A DNA stretch of 64,000 nt from Jacaranda mimosifolia (lineage: Eukaryota; Streptophyta; Magnoliopsida; Lamiales; Bignoniaceae). Below are positions 34,301 through 47,400 of the stretch, piece by piece. The notes under the pieces were generated by a model that saw nothing but the letters and a program-made list of their open reading frames with translations, searched no databases and was not told the origin of the DNA. Each line of letters begins with the position of its first letter. Position 1 is the stretch's first letter. Location: contig CM032126.1 in the NCBI GenBank assembly GCA_018894105.1, forward strand, positions 9,203,001-9,267,000, in the 5' to 3' direction. The translations under genes and the position numbers were made by a program.

Positions 34301-36904
34301 AGTATTACGTGTATTAGCAGGAGGAGAGTATGCAGCAGCTAGAATCGTATAGGCACTAGGCAGAATCTAAGGAGAGAGAATCTTAAAGTCGAATATAGTT
34401 CAGAATTTAGAAGAAATTACTAACAATAGTTAAGGGGACTTCGGAAGGAGGGAGACATGTCCAATTTCATCCCAACAGATGTGTTCATTGTTCCTCCAAG
34501 TCTTGGCAGCAGATCCCCGAGGTCCCTCTCTTTCATTTCCCTTTCACTATACATATATATGTATGAGATCCCTCAAGAACTTGTAGTTATGTATAGACAG
34601 AAAAACGTTTCTTTGCTTTTGCTCCCCTCTTCGTGTCAAAAGTCGCTGACTTGTTGGAGGGTTTACTGTGTTTGACTCGTTTTTATAGTTATAAGGGTTC
34701 TGTGCATATATCCGCCATGTGGGTTTGTGATGTGTGGTGGGATTATGGATTTGGCTTGAGATTCTTGAATGCATGTGGAGATTTTGAGGTTATGAATATG
34801 GTTGCTAGGGTGGTTCTGTAGAAGGGTAAAAAATTTGAGTTCTTGGCATTTAATTCAAATACAGATTTGGTTTTCTTTTTCTGGGATTTTCCAAGTAAAG
34901 TTCCATTTCAGGAATGGGCGATTATGCGTTCTAGGTTTTGAATACTTATGTTCAATCAAAATAGTTTCATGAATGCATGTTGGGTTTGAGGTAATGTTGT
35001 TGTCTGAAATAGGGGAGAAAACCTGATTTGCGATTTACTTTAGCTTTGTAGGCTGTCATTTTCTGATTCTGAGCACTTGCTAGAGTTTCCTCCTTGAAAC
35101 CACTTTGAGAGGGAATTTGTGGTTTTGAGTTATAGCCTGTGTAGTTTCCTTTTGAGAATAGTTTTATGTCATTTCTGTAACAGTAGATGGTGATTACCTC
35201 TCTTCTTTTCTTTCCATGGCATTGATGATGTTTAAGCTGAGTTTTTTTATTTTAGAGCTTAGGTTTGTTATGTATCTGTACCTCAGCAAAATGCTTATTA
35301 ACTATTGTCATTGATGGCTCTTGAAATTGTGTGGCTTCATGGTCCACTGTCCTCTCATTACCAAAATTTATGAAATTATCCCCACGCTATGTTGGTGAGA
35401 AGGACCATTTCCGTCGGTAATAAGTTCTTGTTAGGCGACTACTCCCAATATTTGCATGCTAAATCTCGCCAACTGAGGTGCACATTGATGAAGGTCCTCT
35501 TTTTTCTGCTCTTGATGTTAAGTTGCTTGATGACATTGTCAATAAATTTGAATTGGAACACAGAGGCTGAAAAATATATGAGGCCTTACTTAGACAATAG
35601 TTCATCTGGACTGCACTAGGATAGCATTGTTTGTGTATGGGAAGGGCCTAATGCAGTATAGTTATGTACTTGGGAAATTATCACGTTTCCGAACACAATT
35701 TTTGTGTCCATCTTCACAGAATCTGGCATCAACTATATCAACCTATCTATGAACTCATTATGCCATGGAAAGTTATGATATGAAAATGTGAGAAAATTAT
35801 CCCCAAATATGGACATCTCTTGTGTTAACTATGTTTTTGACATCTTATGTCTATGACAGTTTTTTCTGCATCATTTTTAGCATGAGGGTTCTTTTGTTGT
35901 TCTTTTTGTGATTTTCACTTTGTACTGCACATGATACTTAATACATATGTGATTAATGGTTTGGTATTCTTCCTGCATTGCTCAAGTAGTTTAGTTGGCA
36001 TAACAAATAAAACTGTAGATAAATACTCTCTGGATTCTTGTGTACATTTTAATGAATTAATTGGTAGATGGACTTTTATTTTATGAATTATGATTGTGGG
36101 TTCTAGTTAGTAAGATTTGCAAAGTGCAGGAAACCACGAACTTTGACCAGAATTTAACAAATAAATTTAGTCTTAGATACCACAGATGAAAATGCTGCAA
36201 GCACCATCTTTTTAATCTTAGCTTTTAGTTATATATAACAGCTTACTTTAGAATCTCTAGATGTTTGTTTAAGTTTGCTTATCTCACCATCCCCCAATTC
36301 TATGATGGCATGGATTAATTGACACATAGTATGTCTTAAGTACATTTAGAGCCTGATTTTTTTTGTGTGGTACTTCAGTTATGCGTGCATCTCTTACCTC
36401 CAGCAATTAGATATGGTTTCTTTTTCCTGTCATCTTTCACCAAGTTGCATTGCTTCTTGCTTCTCGAGTTGAATCCATAATGCAATGTCTGCAAATCATC
36501 TATAGCTATTATGTGTTCTCTATCTTTAGATGATTGGAGTGACCAATCTTGTTAATCTTTTTTCTTTCTCTCAAGGAGCTAGAGTGAATGCAAGTGTGTG
36601 TGACTTTCTGAAAGAAATTTTATGGGTTGCATAGAGAGCTACTTGACTGAGTAATGGCTGTATGACTTCAAAACATACCCAAGAAAATTGTTGGAAAAAA
36701 CTCTTTAAGTTCATAAGCCATATTTAAATATTACTGGCTCATCTTGGCACAATTTGTACTTTCCGCACAATATTTCCTAGAATCTCAGTTTTGAAGTGGA
36801 TTATTCTGCTCAACATGACCAGGAGGTGAAGCATCAAGGTTTTCAACCACAAGACCAGCACTTCTCACCAATCCATCAGCCTATCTCATCAGGAATTCAC
36901 TGCC
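34301..36904 (+). promoter_or_regulatory. NF-YA promoter, 5' leader and leader intron (approximate)
   Basis: A purine-rich leader-like stretch (34320-34450) and a pyrimidine-rich stretch (34490-34560) lie 2.3 kb before the coding start. A TCTCAG acceptor at 36788 begins the last leader exon (36789-36904). A long 5' UTR intron is usual in plant NF-YA genes. The last leader exon contains a tiny upstream ORF, ATG 36815-36817 then four more codons to TGA. The first exon's donor could not be fixed. An open frame at 35389-35619 within the intron is not recognised. Confidence 0.45.
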
Positions 36905-39487
36905 ATGGACAAGACAAGTTCTCAAGATCAATCTGCTTCATCAGACTCTGGTAATGATTCCACAGGCCACACATTTCGAGTCTTTTCATTTATCTTCCTC
37001 TTTTTAGATTCATCTCTTAGGTTCACTTCTCAGCCATACGACTGGTAGTTTAATTTCCCCCATTAAATGTGTTTCAATAGAATTTTCTGGTTTTGCCCCA
37101 TTTTTTCATGCTTTTAGTGTTTTGCAAATAGTTTTGCTAGTTGAAGCAATGATATTTGATTATGTGTTTTGCTAGATAAGACACATGTTACATCTGCATT
37201 GAATATGGCTTTTATCTGTGCTACATACTTGACTGACATTTCAAGTCAAGTACTTGTCATTTGCGTTCACGCTGCCTCTCATTTGATTAATGGAGATAAA
37301 TTAATAGTGCATAAGTACCAGAAAAATGTTTCCCTTTAATGTGTGACATCTATATCATGGAATGTGCATGTATAGACTCACAATTTATTTTTTTTCTATC
37401 ATTGGTTTTTATCATCTTTTTGTGATGAAATGAAAAATGAAGCTGCTCTTTGTTCATTTGATTCAGTACATAATGATAGCTTCGGGAAACACGGGCAATA
37501 TATGAAACCAGCTCTGTTTCTGTGCAATCCAGAGTTTTCCATCAATGCCTCACAGGGTGAACTAAGCCAACCAATGGTAAGCTGCTGTATCAAGAAAGTT
37601 AATTTTCTTTCTTTCCTAGTCTAATACTGATTTTGATTGGTAGCATTTGAACCTCAGGTGCAGTTTCCATACGACCCTGACCCTTACCTCAGTGGACTAT
37701 ATACTGCCTATGGACCTCATGCTATGGTGAGTGTGGTCATTAGATATTTTTGCTATTTTACATGTTTGCTTTGTTTTCTATGCTTCCATGTTTAACCTGA
37801 AATCCCAATTGGATTGTTTTGGTCTTAAGTTAGCTATCCCTCACTCCGCCTACCCCTGCACCAGGAAGACATTGATGTCAACTTCTCTTTTCAAAGTGGA
37901 AAAGCAATTGCTCACTTTAGTTATACATGTAAAAAGTAGTTTGTCCTTTTTGCACCACTATCCATACTGTTTGGCCTAGGCTGGAGTGAGACATTCATTC
38001 TATTGGCTAGAGATGCAAACAAGTTGAGCCAAGCTTTGACTATTTGTTTGGGCTCGAGCTTGAGTTCGAGTTCGAATAAAATGAATCAAGGTCGAGCTCG
38101 ACGAGTTGAGGAAACTGAGGCTCGAGCTCGGCTTGCCTCTTCTCGAATTTGTGATCAAGCTATAGGCTCGAGTTCGAGCTTGAAAAGCTTGGTTATTTTA
38201 CAGAAATTTCTACATTTAGGGTTTGGTAACCAACTATGTCTAAATTTCTAAATTAAAAATTAAAAAATTAATATATCATTATAAGTTTTTATATATAAAT
38301 ATTTTTTGAAAAAAAAATATAGGCCCACGAACCTGCAAACAAGAAATATTTGGCTTGAACTCAGCTCAAAACCTATATAAATTGGGTTGAGCATTAATGC
38401 TTTTAGACCCGGTTTGTCAAGCCTGGAAGCTGGCTCGGCTCTTTTGCTTTCCTACTATTGGCCTTATGTTTCATCATGCTTCCTATGACTTTGTGCTGAT
38501 CGTCTTTCCCTGGAAATGCCTTCTGATTTCGAAAAAGTTACTTTGTAAATCCTGATCAGAGGAAAAACTTAGAAGACTTACATGGCTAAGATTCTCTTCT
38601 TCTTCTTCGTTGAAGATACTTTCAGAAACAGCCAAGAGTGCTTACAGAAACATCCAGGAAACAAAATCAGATGCTTGATGTGAGGGCTTGGAGTTCCTTT
38701 CAATAACTTGTTACAATATTAAAAAAAAGCCCTAAATCTTGAAATTAAATGCTCAAGTTGCTGTCATTATATTCTCCTATTATTTACTATATTTACTGTT
38801 CTGAAGCATTCTTCTTTTACAATTTCTGAACTGCTTGATAAATTCAGCCCCAGGTCTCGGGAGTAGTCCAGGGTCGGGTTCCACTGCCCCTCGATCCTGC
38901 TGAGGATGGTCCCATATATGTCAATGCAAAACAGTATCATGGAATACTTAGGAGGAGACAGACACGTGCAAAGCTTGAGGCTCAAAACAAACTCGCCAAA
39001 ACTAGGAAAGTAAGCATTGCTGAGCACTTCTTTTGCCTTGATAATTTTCTAGGATTGGCTTCTGATCTTAATACTAGCTCAACATTTGAAATCAGTAATA
39101 ACTGAATGACAAAAGCTAAAATAAGGTAAAATCAGCTGTCTTTCTTGAGTAAGAGTAAAAAATGAATTATTTTTCATGCTCGAAATTGATTATCTGCAGC
39201 CCTATATGCACGAGTCCCGGCATCAGCATGCATTGAATAGAGTTAGAGGGTCTGGTGGACGCTTTCTAGGCACAAAGAAGTCTCGGCAGCCTGATTCGCA
39301 CACCCCTTCCGGCATGCATGATGCTCCCTCTACTACTAAGGATACCAGGGTTTCCAGTGGTGATGCCATTTTCCAGCCGGTAGATGGCCGGTTTTCAAAC
39401 ATTCCGTCCCACATGGCCATCTCCATGCAAGGCAGTGGCGGCTTGGTGTACAATGGGAATCAACGTTGTGCCTCCATTGTCCGGTGA
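36905..39487 (+). CDS. NF-YA: NF-YA (CBF-B/HAP2) CCAAT-binding transcription factor subunit, 224 aa
   Basis: Coding exons are 36905-36950, 37467-37576, 37658-37726, 38848-39009 and 39200-39487; all borders are GT..AG and the phases fit. NF-YA gives the NF-Y trimer its CCAAT specificity: it docks on the NF-YB/NF-YC histone-fold dimer and inserts into the minor groove. The conserved core is at residues about 99-151. The A1 helix is [20 protein letters not shown] and the A2/DNA-binding segment [20 protein letters not shown], with HESRH..HA...R.RGSGGRF intact. Upstream is the family's [18 protein letters not shown] block (docking region side), then VPLPLD. The protein is shorter than typical relatives (about 270-310 aa) because the N-terminal part is short. 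The start was chosen as the only in-frame ATG after a stop and has a good context (GCCATGG). Intron 4 contains a MITE. Confidence 0.93.
38009..38447. mobile_element. TIR element with CTCGAG-rich interior in NF-YA intron 4
   Basis: The ends GATGCAAACAAGTTGAGCC and the complement of GCAAAAGAGCCGAGCCAG form an imperfect inverted repeat of the 'GGATGCAAACGAG' type seen in plant non-autonomous DNA elements. The interior is packed with GCTCGAGCTTGAGTTCGAG-like palindromic motifs and is non-coding. It lies between the exons for the FPYDPDPYL block and the DNA-binding core. Ends are approximate. Confidence 0.55.
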
Positions 39488-39515
39488 GAAGTCAGAAACA
39501 CTGGCTCTTACTGGT

Positions 39516-39536
39516 CCGGCAGTTCATCCTTGGCTT
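39516..39536 (+). promoter_or_regulatory. miR169 target site in NF-YA 3' UTR
   Basis: CCGGCAGTTCATCCTTGGCT, 29 bases after the stop codon, matches the complement of miR169 (CAGCCAAGGATGACTTGCCG) apart from two central-3' bases and the very ends. The segment pairing with miRNA positions 2-13 is unbroken. miR169 regulation through the 3' UTR is well established for NF-YA genes, so post-transcriptional control is likely. Confidence 0.88.
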
Positions 39537-40279
39537 CATTAGTTCGGCTCTTCCAGGTTTTTTGCTATAGCGCGGAGAATATCAGAAAACATGGCTTTGC
39601 GCTAAAAATACTCTTTTTCCTGCATGTAGGAGAAAACTTGTATCTTTTTATTCTAATTCAAGAATAAGCTTAAATGATCAGCATTCATTTTGGAGTTTTT
39701 CTCTCTTTATTTCGCATTTGTGTAATTCAAATGTTGAATTTGGCTATTTCTTTTTTCTCTTTTAGTTTTTACAAACAGAAAATTGGTTATTTTACGTTGA
39801 TTTTAAGCCAAAATTATACGGAATATTGCGATGAACCTACGCATCACTTTTGTAGTTTGATTCCCCCAACGCCAATGCTCTTTTATAAAGCATCAATATT
39901 TTTTAGGTGTTTTAAAACGATTTTTCAGATAGCCTTTTTATTAAAGCATTAGGCCTTTTTAATGTATTTTCAAAAAATATTGTTATTCATATGTTCTAAT
40001 TCTCATAATTACAATATATATGAGACATTACTTTTTGTAATCCTTGATTGCTATTTTATAGTCCAGCTATTACCCTTTTATTATTTTTTTCATTTACGTA
40101 AAAATTTAAACAAAATTATAAAATTGTTAAAGAACTTATACATTTATAGAGAAAAATAAGTAAATATTTTTATTTATTTTATATTTAATATATATATATA
40201 TATAGTATGTCAAAAATAGCTAGTTCACATGCTGATTGGTTGTCTTTTCATTCTCCTTTACTATTTATGAACGGTTCTA
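39537..40279. other. NF-YA 3' UTR and downstream spacer
   Basis: The first 150 bp are probably 3' UTR. AATAAGCTTAAA near 39662 could serve in 3' end formation. The rest is AT-rich with a TA run at 40190-40204 and no gene. Confidence 0.45.
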
Positions 40280-40754
40280 GGGTGTTTTTATTTTATTGTT
40301 GTTTTACGTGTGAGATTGAGAATGAGGATGTGATTGAATTAATAAGTTAAAACTTTTGAAGAAAGTTGGACGGAAAATCATTTTTGATATAAATATTAAT
40401 AATAATTTATTTATATCTTGTGAATTAAATTAGGTTAAAATAAGAAATTATTAAACAATTCAGTGCGAGTAAAAGATAGAAAAAAAATCATTATTTAATT
40501 ATATATATATTGTATTGAGATAAGAAATTATTATTAAATGTAGACTATGACCCATTATCTTAGAATAATAGAAAAAAATTATTATTTAATTAATTAATGA
40601 ATTTTAATTATTTTTTAATCAATAGGTATTTTAAATTTAAAAATAATATATATGAAGATGAGGATGAAAAAAAGTGATATTTTTACTGAATATTTTTTAA
40701 TTTTAAAATAAAAAAAATGAAAATGACTATTTTAAAATACAAACAACATTAGCC
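40280..40754. mobile_element. Harbinger-like MITE (475 bp)
   Basis: The ends GGGTGTTTTTATTTTATTG and the complement of GGCTAATGTTGTTTGTATTTT are an imperfect inverted repeat. CTA flanks both sides (40277-40279 and 40755-40757). The layout, with GTGATATTTTTACTGAA near the end, parallels 10372-10931 (GATGTTTTTATTGAA), so the two are probably one family. Confidence 0.55.
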
Positions 40755-41232
40755 CTAACTACACAAAATTATGGGGCCGTGTAGCATATGTATGTGAGGT
40801 GTGACTAATCATTTATAAAAACAAATGATGCTGACACTTTAAAATAATTAGAATAATATTTTGAAAACATCAATAGTTTTTAAAATACAAAATTATTGTG
40901 CACGCAAGACGTGACTAATTGTTTATAAACACAAAAAAAAAAATATTGACTTTTTTAAAAATATAATATAGCACTCTAAAAGTGGAGTGTGTAATTCTTT
41001 TTGGTCGTACAAATGAATAGTTATTTAAGTTGATTATTACTTATATTATGTTAAGCCATAAACTAATTCAATGATGTTTTTTTATATTTATATATTTAAA
41101 ATTCATTTTTAATGTGTGTGCGTGTTTGGGGAAAAAAAAAAAAAAAAAGATTACTTATATTATAATTATACTTTGAAACCTTTTCTTATACTAGGGTTTA
41201 TTGATGGTACGTTTGTCACTATTTCACTTTCA
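40755..41232. other. intergenic, nothing recognised
   Basis: AT-rich, with an A run at 41131-41148. No element boundary or coding similarity. Confidence 0.45.
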
Positions 41233-42219
41233 AGAGCATGTTTGATTCACTCCATTAGGCACTACTGCCTTTTGTAATGTTGCATTGTAGCTTGTTTGAT
41301 AGGCACCATTAGAAAAGCGGGTTGGCCCCCGCCTTCAATGCTGAGCCCGGAATTGTAGCCACTATTGGAATCGCTAGCCTTGGAGTGTTGGGGTGCGATT
41401 AAACAATTGCATGCAAAATATCACACCCCATTTTGCAATCCATGTGGACAGAAAATTCCCAAAAATGCCCTCCATTAGCAGCTGCCATTTTACACTTTGC
41501 GGCATTGTTGGTGCACACAGCAAAAACACGGTTTGATTCTTTTTTTTTTATTACTTTTTTTTTTTTTTTTTTTTCTGTCTCAGAATGTGAAAATAAACAT
41601 GCAAACAAGAAATTTGTTGTCTTCAAGCCCATTATCCACAGAGAAGTCATTCATTGTACATATATATAAGTCCATTAATAAAGATTCATCAAATAAAAAA
41701 AATAAATAATATTATAATATATAAAATTACATCATCTTAAATTATTTATTAAATAAATAATTACATAATTATTTATTAAATAAACACATCATCTTAAATA
41801 AATAAAAGTAATATTTAATTATATGAAATATAATTAACATATAAATAATCAAATTATTTTACTTAAATTAAACTAAATATCTCAACAATTACTTTAATGA
41901 TATCAACATTAATTTGTGGATTGTTATCTGTTTTCTGTTACTTTAATGAGCAAGTCATCTATTTGTTTCTGTTACTACAATGGTTAATTTTTTTTGCTGG
42001 ATGGAATTTTATGACAAAGGGTATAATGGGTATATAATTTATAGTGATGCTTAACAAACGGGAGACTACGTCGGGAGTGCCATTTGGTGGTGGTTAATCT
42101 TCAAGTGAAATCTTGTGTATCAAACAGTCAAATGAATATGTGGGTAGTGGCTAATATCTCATCTTAATCCCACTACTACAACAGCCAATATTATCAAAAT
42201 TTCGAATCAAGCGTGCCCC
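41233..42219. mobile_element. possible TIR element (about 985 bp)
   Basis: GAGCATGTTTGATTC at the left and the complement of GGGGCACGCTTGATTC at the right match at 12 of 14 overlapping positions. The interior is non-coding, AT-rich to the right, with a GC-rich block at 41300-41400. No target duplication was resolved, so this is a moderate call. Confidence 0.4.
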
Positions 42220-42455
42220 AAAACAATTATCTAAAGGTTATTGTTAAACTATATAAACAACACTAAAAGTTATGATATGTTTTCAAATGAATTGATAAAA
42301 TTAATTTTATTTTACAAATAATAATAAAGAGAATATTTGATTATATTTTGTAGGTGATTATGATATATGTTTTGAGAAAATGAATTTTGAAGTGGGGTTG
42401 GAGAATGTGAAATTAGTATTATGGAATGAGATAGATGTTTATTTATGTTTTGGGG

Positions 42456-43882
42456 GGGGCTAATAGCAATTTACCCCTCTGTATTTTAAAAATAGGCAAT
42501 ATACCCCCTTATGAAAAATAAATTTTCGAAATATCTTCCTATATTTTAAAAAATCATGCACATTGCCTCCCCCTTCTCATTTGCTGCCTATTTAACATAA
42601 TTTTAATATGAAAAGATTAATTTGCCCTTAATCATTTAATATATTTTCAATTCAATTTAAATAATCTTTTATTATCATTTTTTCCTTTTTCTTTCATTTC
42701 TTTTCTTTTTATTTCTCATTTATCTCTTCCTCCATTATGTCATATATTCTCATTTTATACATATATAAATTTATTTATAAAATTAAAATCACTTTTATTT
42801 TTATCTTATCAATTATATTTATCTTTCTTTCTATTAATTCATTCCAAAGTAAATAAAATTTAAATCTCATAAAATATATAATATATTTTTTATTTATACT
42901 TAAATACATATATAGCATATATATACATATATATAAATTTATCTATAAAATTTAAATAACTTTTATTTATATATATATTTTTTCTTTCTAATTATTCATT
43001 TTAAATTAAATATTATATATATTTATTAAAACATATAATATATTTATATACATATATATTTTTGTTGATAAGATATATATTAGTATAAATGATGTTATTA
43101 TCCTATACATGATAATATATATAATTATTTAATAGCATCATCTTTATATAAATTTATCTATAAAATTTAAATAATTTTTATTTATATCTTTTTTCTTTCT
43201 AATTATTTATGTCAAATTAGATATTATATATATTTATATACACATATATGATATTACATATTTATTTAGTAATATTTATATATTTATTATCATATTATAT
43301 ATAATATATACAATAATATACAATATAATACATATATGATAATATATATATAATACAAAATTCTACCCCCAACCCCCGCACCCTGTCTCCCCAACCCTCA
43401 CCCTTGTGGGCTGCCATGGCAGCATTGTGGTCAAATCTGGCCACTGGCAGCCATGGCCAATTTTTTCTTTTTTTTCTATTTAATTATTGCAAGTACTAGC
43501 CGCGACTGCCGGCAGCGACCGCAAGCTGCCTGGTTGGGTAGGTAGTTATTTATATATATAATTGTATATATATAGTTACATATAATATATACACACACAT
43601 ATATGATATATATACACATTATACATGATAATATATTATATTGTATATTTTTTAAAAATATATAATATGATTTAATCTAAATCGTTGATTTTTTAAAAGA
43701 AGATACAACGGTTGATGAATAAGGGCATAATTGTCTTTTTATATTCAAAACTTTAAATCTAGATGCATTCACAGGCGCGTGTGCTACACCCACGCTCTCA
43801 GGGGGGTTCGTTGCATGGTTTTTAAAATATAAGGGTGTTCTTTGAATTTTTTTTTTCACAGGGGGGTTATTTGTAAAATTCG
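42456..43882. mobile_element. Mutator-like MITE with long diverged terminal inverted repeats (1.4 kb)
   Basis: The target duplication is TATGTTTTGGGG on both sides (42444-42455 and 43883-43894), compatible with the 9-bp or longer duplications of MULEs. The left end (TAATAGCAATTTACCCCTCT, then ATACCCCCTTATG, then CATGCACATTGCC) is answered in inverted order at the right (ACAAATAACCCCCCTGTG, then CACCCTTATATTTT, then CATGCAACGAACCCC) over about 100 bp. The interior is AT-rich with a GC island at 43370-43540 containing repeated GGCAGCCATGGC-like motifs. No transposase. It is inserted in an older repeat related to 19857-20310. Confidence 0.7.
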
Positions 43883-44059
43883 TATGTTTTGGGGAATAGT
43901 TACAAATTTGTTTTTGGAGAGTGTTGACATGTTTATTTATGTTTTAGGGAGAGATTTTTTACTCTAGTGGCTAAATCAATGTTTTTTTTTTTGTTGGGTT
44001 TCTTGGGTGAAAATTGAATTGAGTAATTTTTTTTTATTTATCATAAGAATAATAATAAA

Positions 44060-44440
44060 ATATATATGATATATTTTTTCTAAACAAAAATATTCAACTT
44101 TCATTAATAAAAATCACTAGAAAGAGCTTCAACAATAAAGTTGGAGGGTTATTAATCCAAACCGGACGATCTGACATAGAACCAATCGCCCTTCTTTTAG
44201 CATGAGCTATTGTGTCGCAGGGACATTTAACAATGACAATTAAAAGATTATCTAAAGCTTCTTTAATACATTTACAATCATTAATAACAAGCCCTAGAGT
44301 GAAAGAGATACAGTTCTGACCATTAATAGCACATACTGATTTTTGCAAGTCTGACTCTACCACACATTTTGGGAAAGTTGATTGTTTAATCTAGCTAAGG
44401 GCTTCTCTAATTCCCAAATATTTGATTGAACAACTATCAG
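44060..44440 (-). mobile_element. LINE 3' end fragment with RNase H-like domain
   Basis: The minus-strand frame from about 44435 reads SIKYLGIREALS-stop-IKQ, then CVVESDLQKSVCAING, then LGLVINDCKCIKEALDNLLI, CDTIAHAKRRAIG and, near the end, PVWINNPPTLLL. This is the IREAL, VESD, DDC, AH order of the RVT_3 RNase H-like domain of plant LINEs. The frame has at least one stop and is 5'-truncated. It ends at about 44094 with AT-rich 3' sequence. It is a separate insertion from the fragment at 24338-24605. Confidence 0.8.
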
Positions 44441-47400
44441 AGGTTCCATGAAAAGACTTTACACTGCGATTGCTTGTGGAGCAATACCTCGTTTTGCCTC
44501 CTCAAAAACACGAGAAATGAATGAAGACGCGCTTGCTTGTGGGCCGCTATCTCAAAGACAGTTTTATGAGAACTACAGTAAAACTTTCTCTCTCCCTTAT
44601 CCCATCATCTCTCATGAGTTTACAAAAGCTTTTTAATTTAGTAAATTAAAAATTAATTTATACTTTAAAAAAAATTAAATGTGAAACAAACCCGTAACCA
44701 ATAAAATTATTAAATTTTACCAACTTTATTTTTGACGAAAATGATTTTTTTTATAAAAAAATTCATAATTTTTTTCCTCCACTAATAAAGGACAATGTAA
44801 AATAATAGCATATTTTATGCATTAATTTGGGATGATAAATAATATGCAACATATTTTATGCACTAATTTGGGATGATATATAATATTTTGAAATATTCTC
44901 GAAATTATTAAAAAATAAAAAAAATCCAACCATACCCAATTAATTAAAAAATTGTAGAAATATTGTTGGGAAAAAATCATTTTTTTCCCAAACCAACTTG
45001 GAATTTACTAAGCTAATTCATGGTATATTGTTTAAAAACATTAAGTTATATTCAATTTATTAAATTTACAAATTAATTTTATTTTTTAAAAAAATATTAT
45101 AAGTCTCAAACAAATCCACAAGCCAAAAACTCATAAAACAATTTCATTCTCTCAAACAAATCTCACAAACAATCTCACAATCATTCACAACCTCACTCAC
45201 ATCAACACATCAAATCACTATAATCATTACATTTTATCTCACAACCATTCACAATCTCATTTATCATATATCTCAAACACCAAAACAACCAAAAAATCCC
45301 AGGAACATAGAAAATGAGACATGGCCTCAAAAGTAATCGCAACCTTAAAGTCTAAACCCTGCCGCCACAAATGAACCTTCATAATCCCGGGCAATCCATC
45401 CCACTTCCGTCATATTTGTACTTTGAAATACTGCTGCATTCATGTTTACCTTTATCCAGCCATAATTTGTTTTGTCCATGCTTGAGGAAAAAGAGCTCGC
45501 TGGCTTTGATCAGTTGTGATTTGTTCTTTAACCGGGCATGTTTCCATTGGTTCAAGAATGAAACACCAGGATGCGTCACAACGTCACGTGTTCTCCCTTC
45601 ACCCTTTCAGACTATATTGTTCCTTTTATTCCACGATCCCCAACAAATCATTATCTATGATATATATATATATGTATATAAAAAAATGGAATAGTTTGGG
45701 AATAATGAAGGATAAAAAAAATGATATTTGGAAAAAATTATTTTTAACATTTTGAAAGAAAAATGAGTATTTGGTTATATTTTGGCAAAACAATTTTGTT
45801 TTGTCAAAATACATCCGAACTCTCCCAAAATAATTTTATCTTTTCTTCTCTCTAACCTTTTTTTTTCTTTTTATTCAATTATTTTACTCGTCTTAACTTT
45901 CTTCTTGGATTTATCAAAAAAGTTCAAGAATATACATTAAAATTATTAAAAATATAATATTATATAATAAATAAATAAATCTTTTATTTAGCTCCAAATT
46001 ATATTATATAAATCTTTTATTTATTTTATTTACTTAACACTATAAAATTTTTAGCTCCGAGTGTTTCAAAACTCAAGGGCTTGTTCTTCTACATTTTCCC
46101 AAAAATTTTTCCAACCCCCCAAAAAAATTTCAAAAAGGAGGCAAATTCTCCAAAAAAAATTTCCCCAAAAATTCAAATTTTTTACCCAAAAAGCCCATCC
46201 CAATTCACCCAAAAATCCCTATATCCTAAAAATTATACATACCTCCTCATTTTCTCACTCTATCTTTCACATCACTCATTTATTTATCACTCTCTCACTT
46301 TACTCATTCATACATACATACATACATACATATATAAAAATATTAAAATTTTAATAGTTAAAAAAATTCTAAAAATTATGTTTACAAATTCAATTAAACT
46401 AATTGTTGAAAAAATGAATTAAATTTATTTAAAATTTATTTATGTTATTAGTAAATAATTTATTTATTGAATAACGTATTAAGTTAATTAATTTACTTAT
46501 TAATTAAATAATATATTAGTTATATTTAATATTTAACGTACTAATTAAATATTATATTTATTCATTTAATAAATAACTTAAGATGTTTTAATTTGATATA
46601 ATAAATAAATTAATCTTCTTCAAAAAAAATAATTCTTAATTAAATATTAATCTTCACATTTATTTAAAATTATAATAAAATTTTGATTATAGAGTGATAC
46701 TTATGTAATAATCTATTAAGTTTAATAAATTAATATTGATATCTTAAAGTAATTGTTGAGAGAATTAATTAAATTTAAGTAAAATTATTTGATTATTACT
46801 AAGTAATTTATTTACTAAATAATGTATTAATTAATAATGAGTTAAAGTAATTAAATAACTTATCAAATTAATTAAATTTATTTATTTAAATAACTTATTA
46901 TTTATATATTAATTTTGTTTCATATTTTAAGTATAATTAAATATTACATTTATTTATTTAAATAAATAACTAAATTTTATTTATACATAAATCATAAGTA
47001 ATAAATGGTTAAATAATTATATTATAATTAATAAATAATAATTAGTTTATAATTAATGTATAGTAATTAATTTTTTTATAGGTCGATATTAACAATTATG
47101 ATATAATTATGATATAAGCTGATTTTTTTTATAATTAAGATATAATTGTGATTTCATGAATAATTAATATTTATTAATATATATTTTATTTTAAATAATA
47201 CATCACTTACTAATGTTAAATTTATAAAAATATAAATTTCAAAATAAATAACCAATTAAATAAATTACACTCATATTTTAATCATTACAAATATATATAT
47301 ACACACACACATCATCCAATTATAAATATACATACATATATTACATAAAAAAATCATTTTCACTCTACAAATCCAACAAAAAAATAACTGATTTGATATG

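Noticed and set aside
35389..35619. 76-codon hydrophobic frame in the NF-YA leader intron
   Set aside because: Another frame here also looks gene-like for about 33 residues, but neither matches a family I know and stops surround both. Possibly a decayed gene scrap; unsupported.
44094..44363. 89-codon minus-strand frame as an independent host gene
   Set aside because: It is the RNase H-like tail of a truncated LINE, with a stop just upstream in the same frame.
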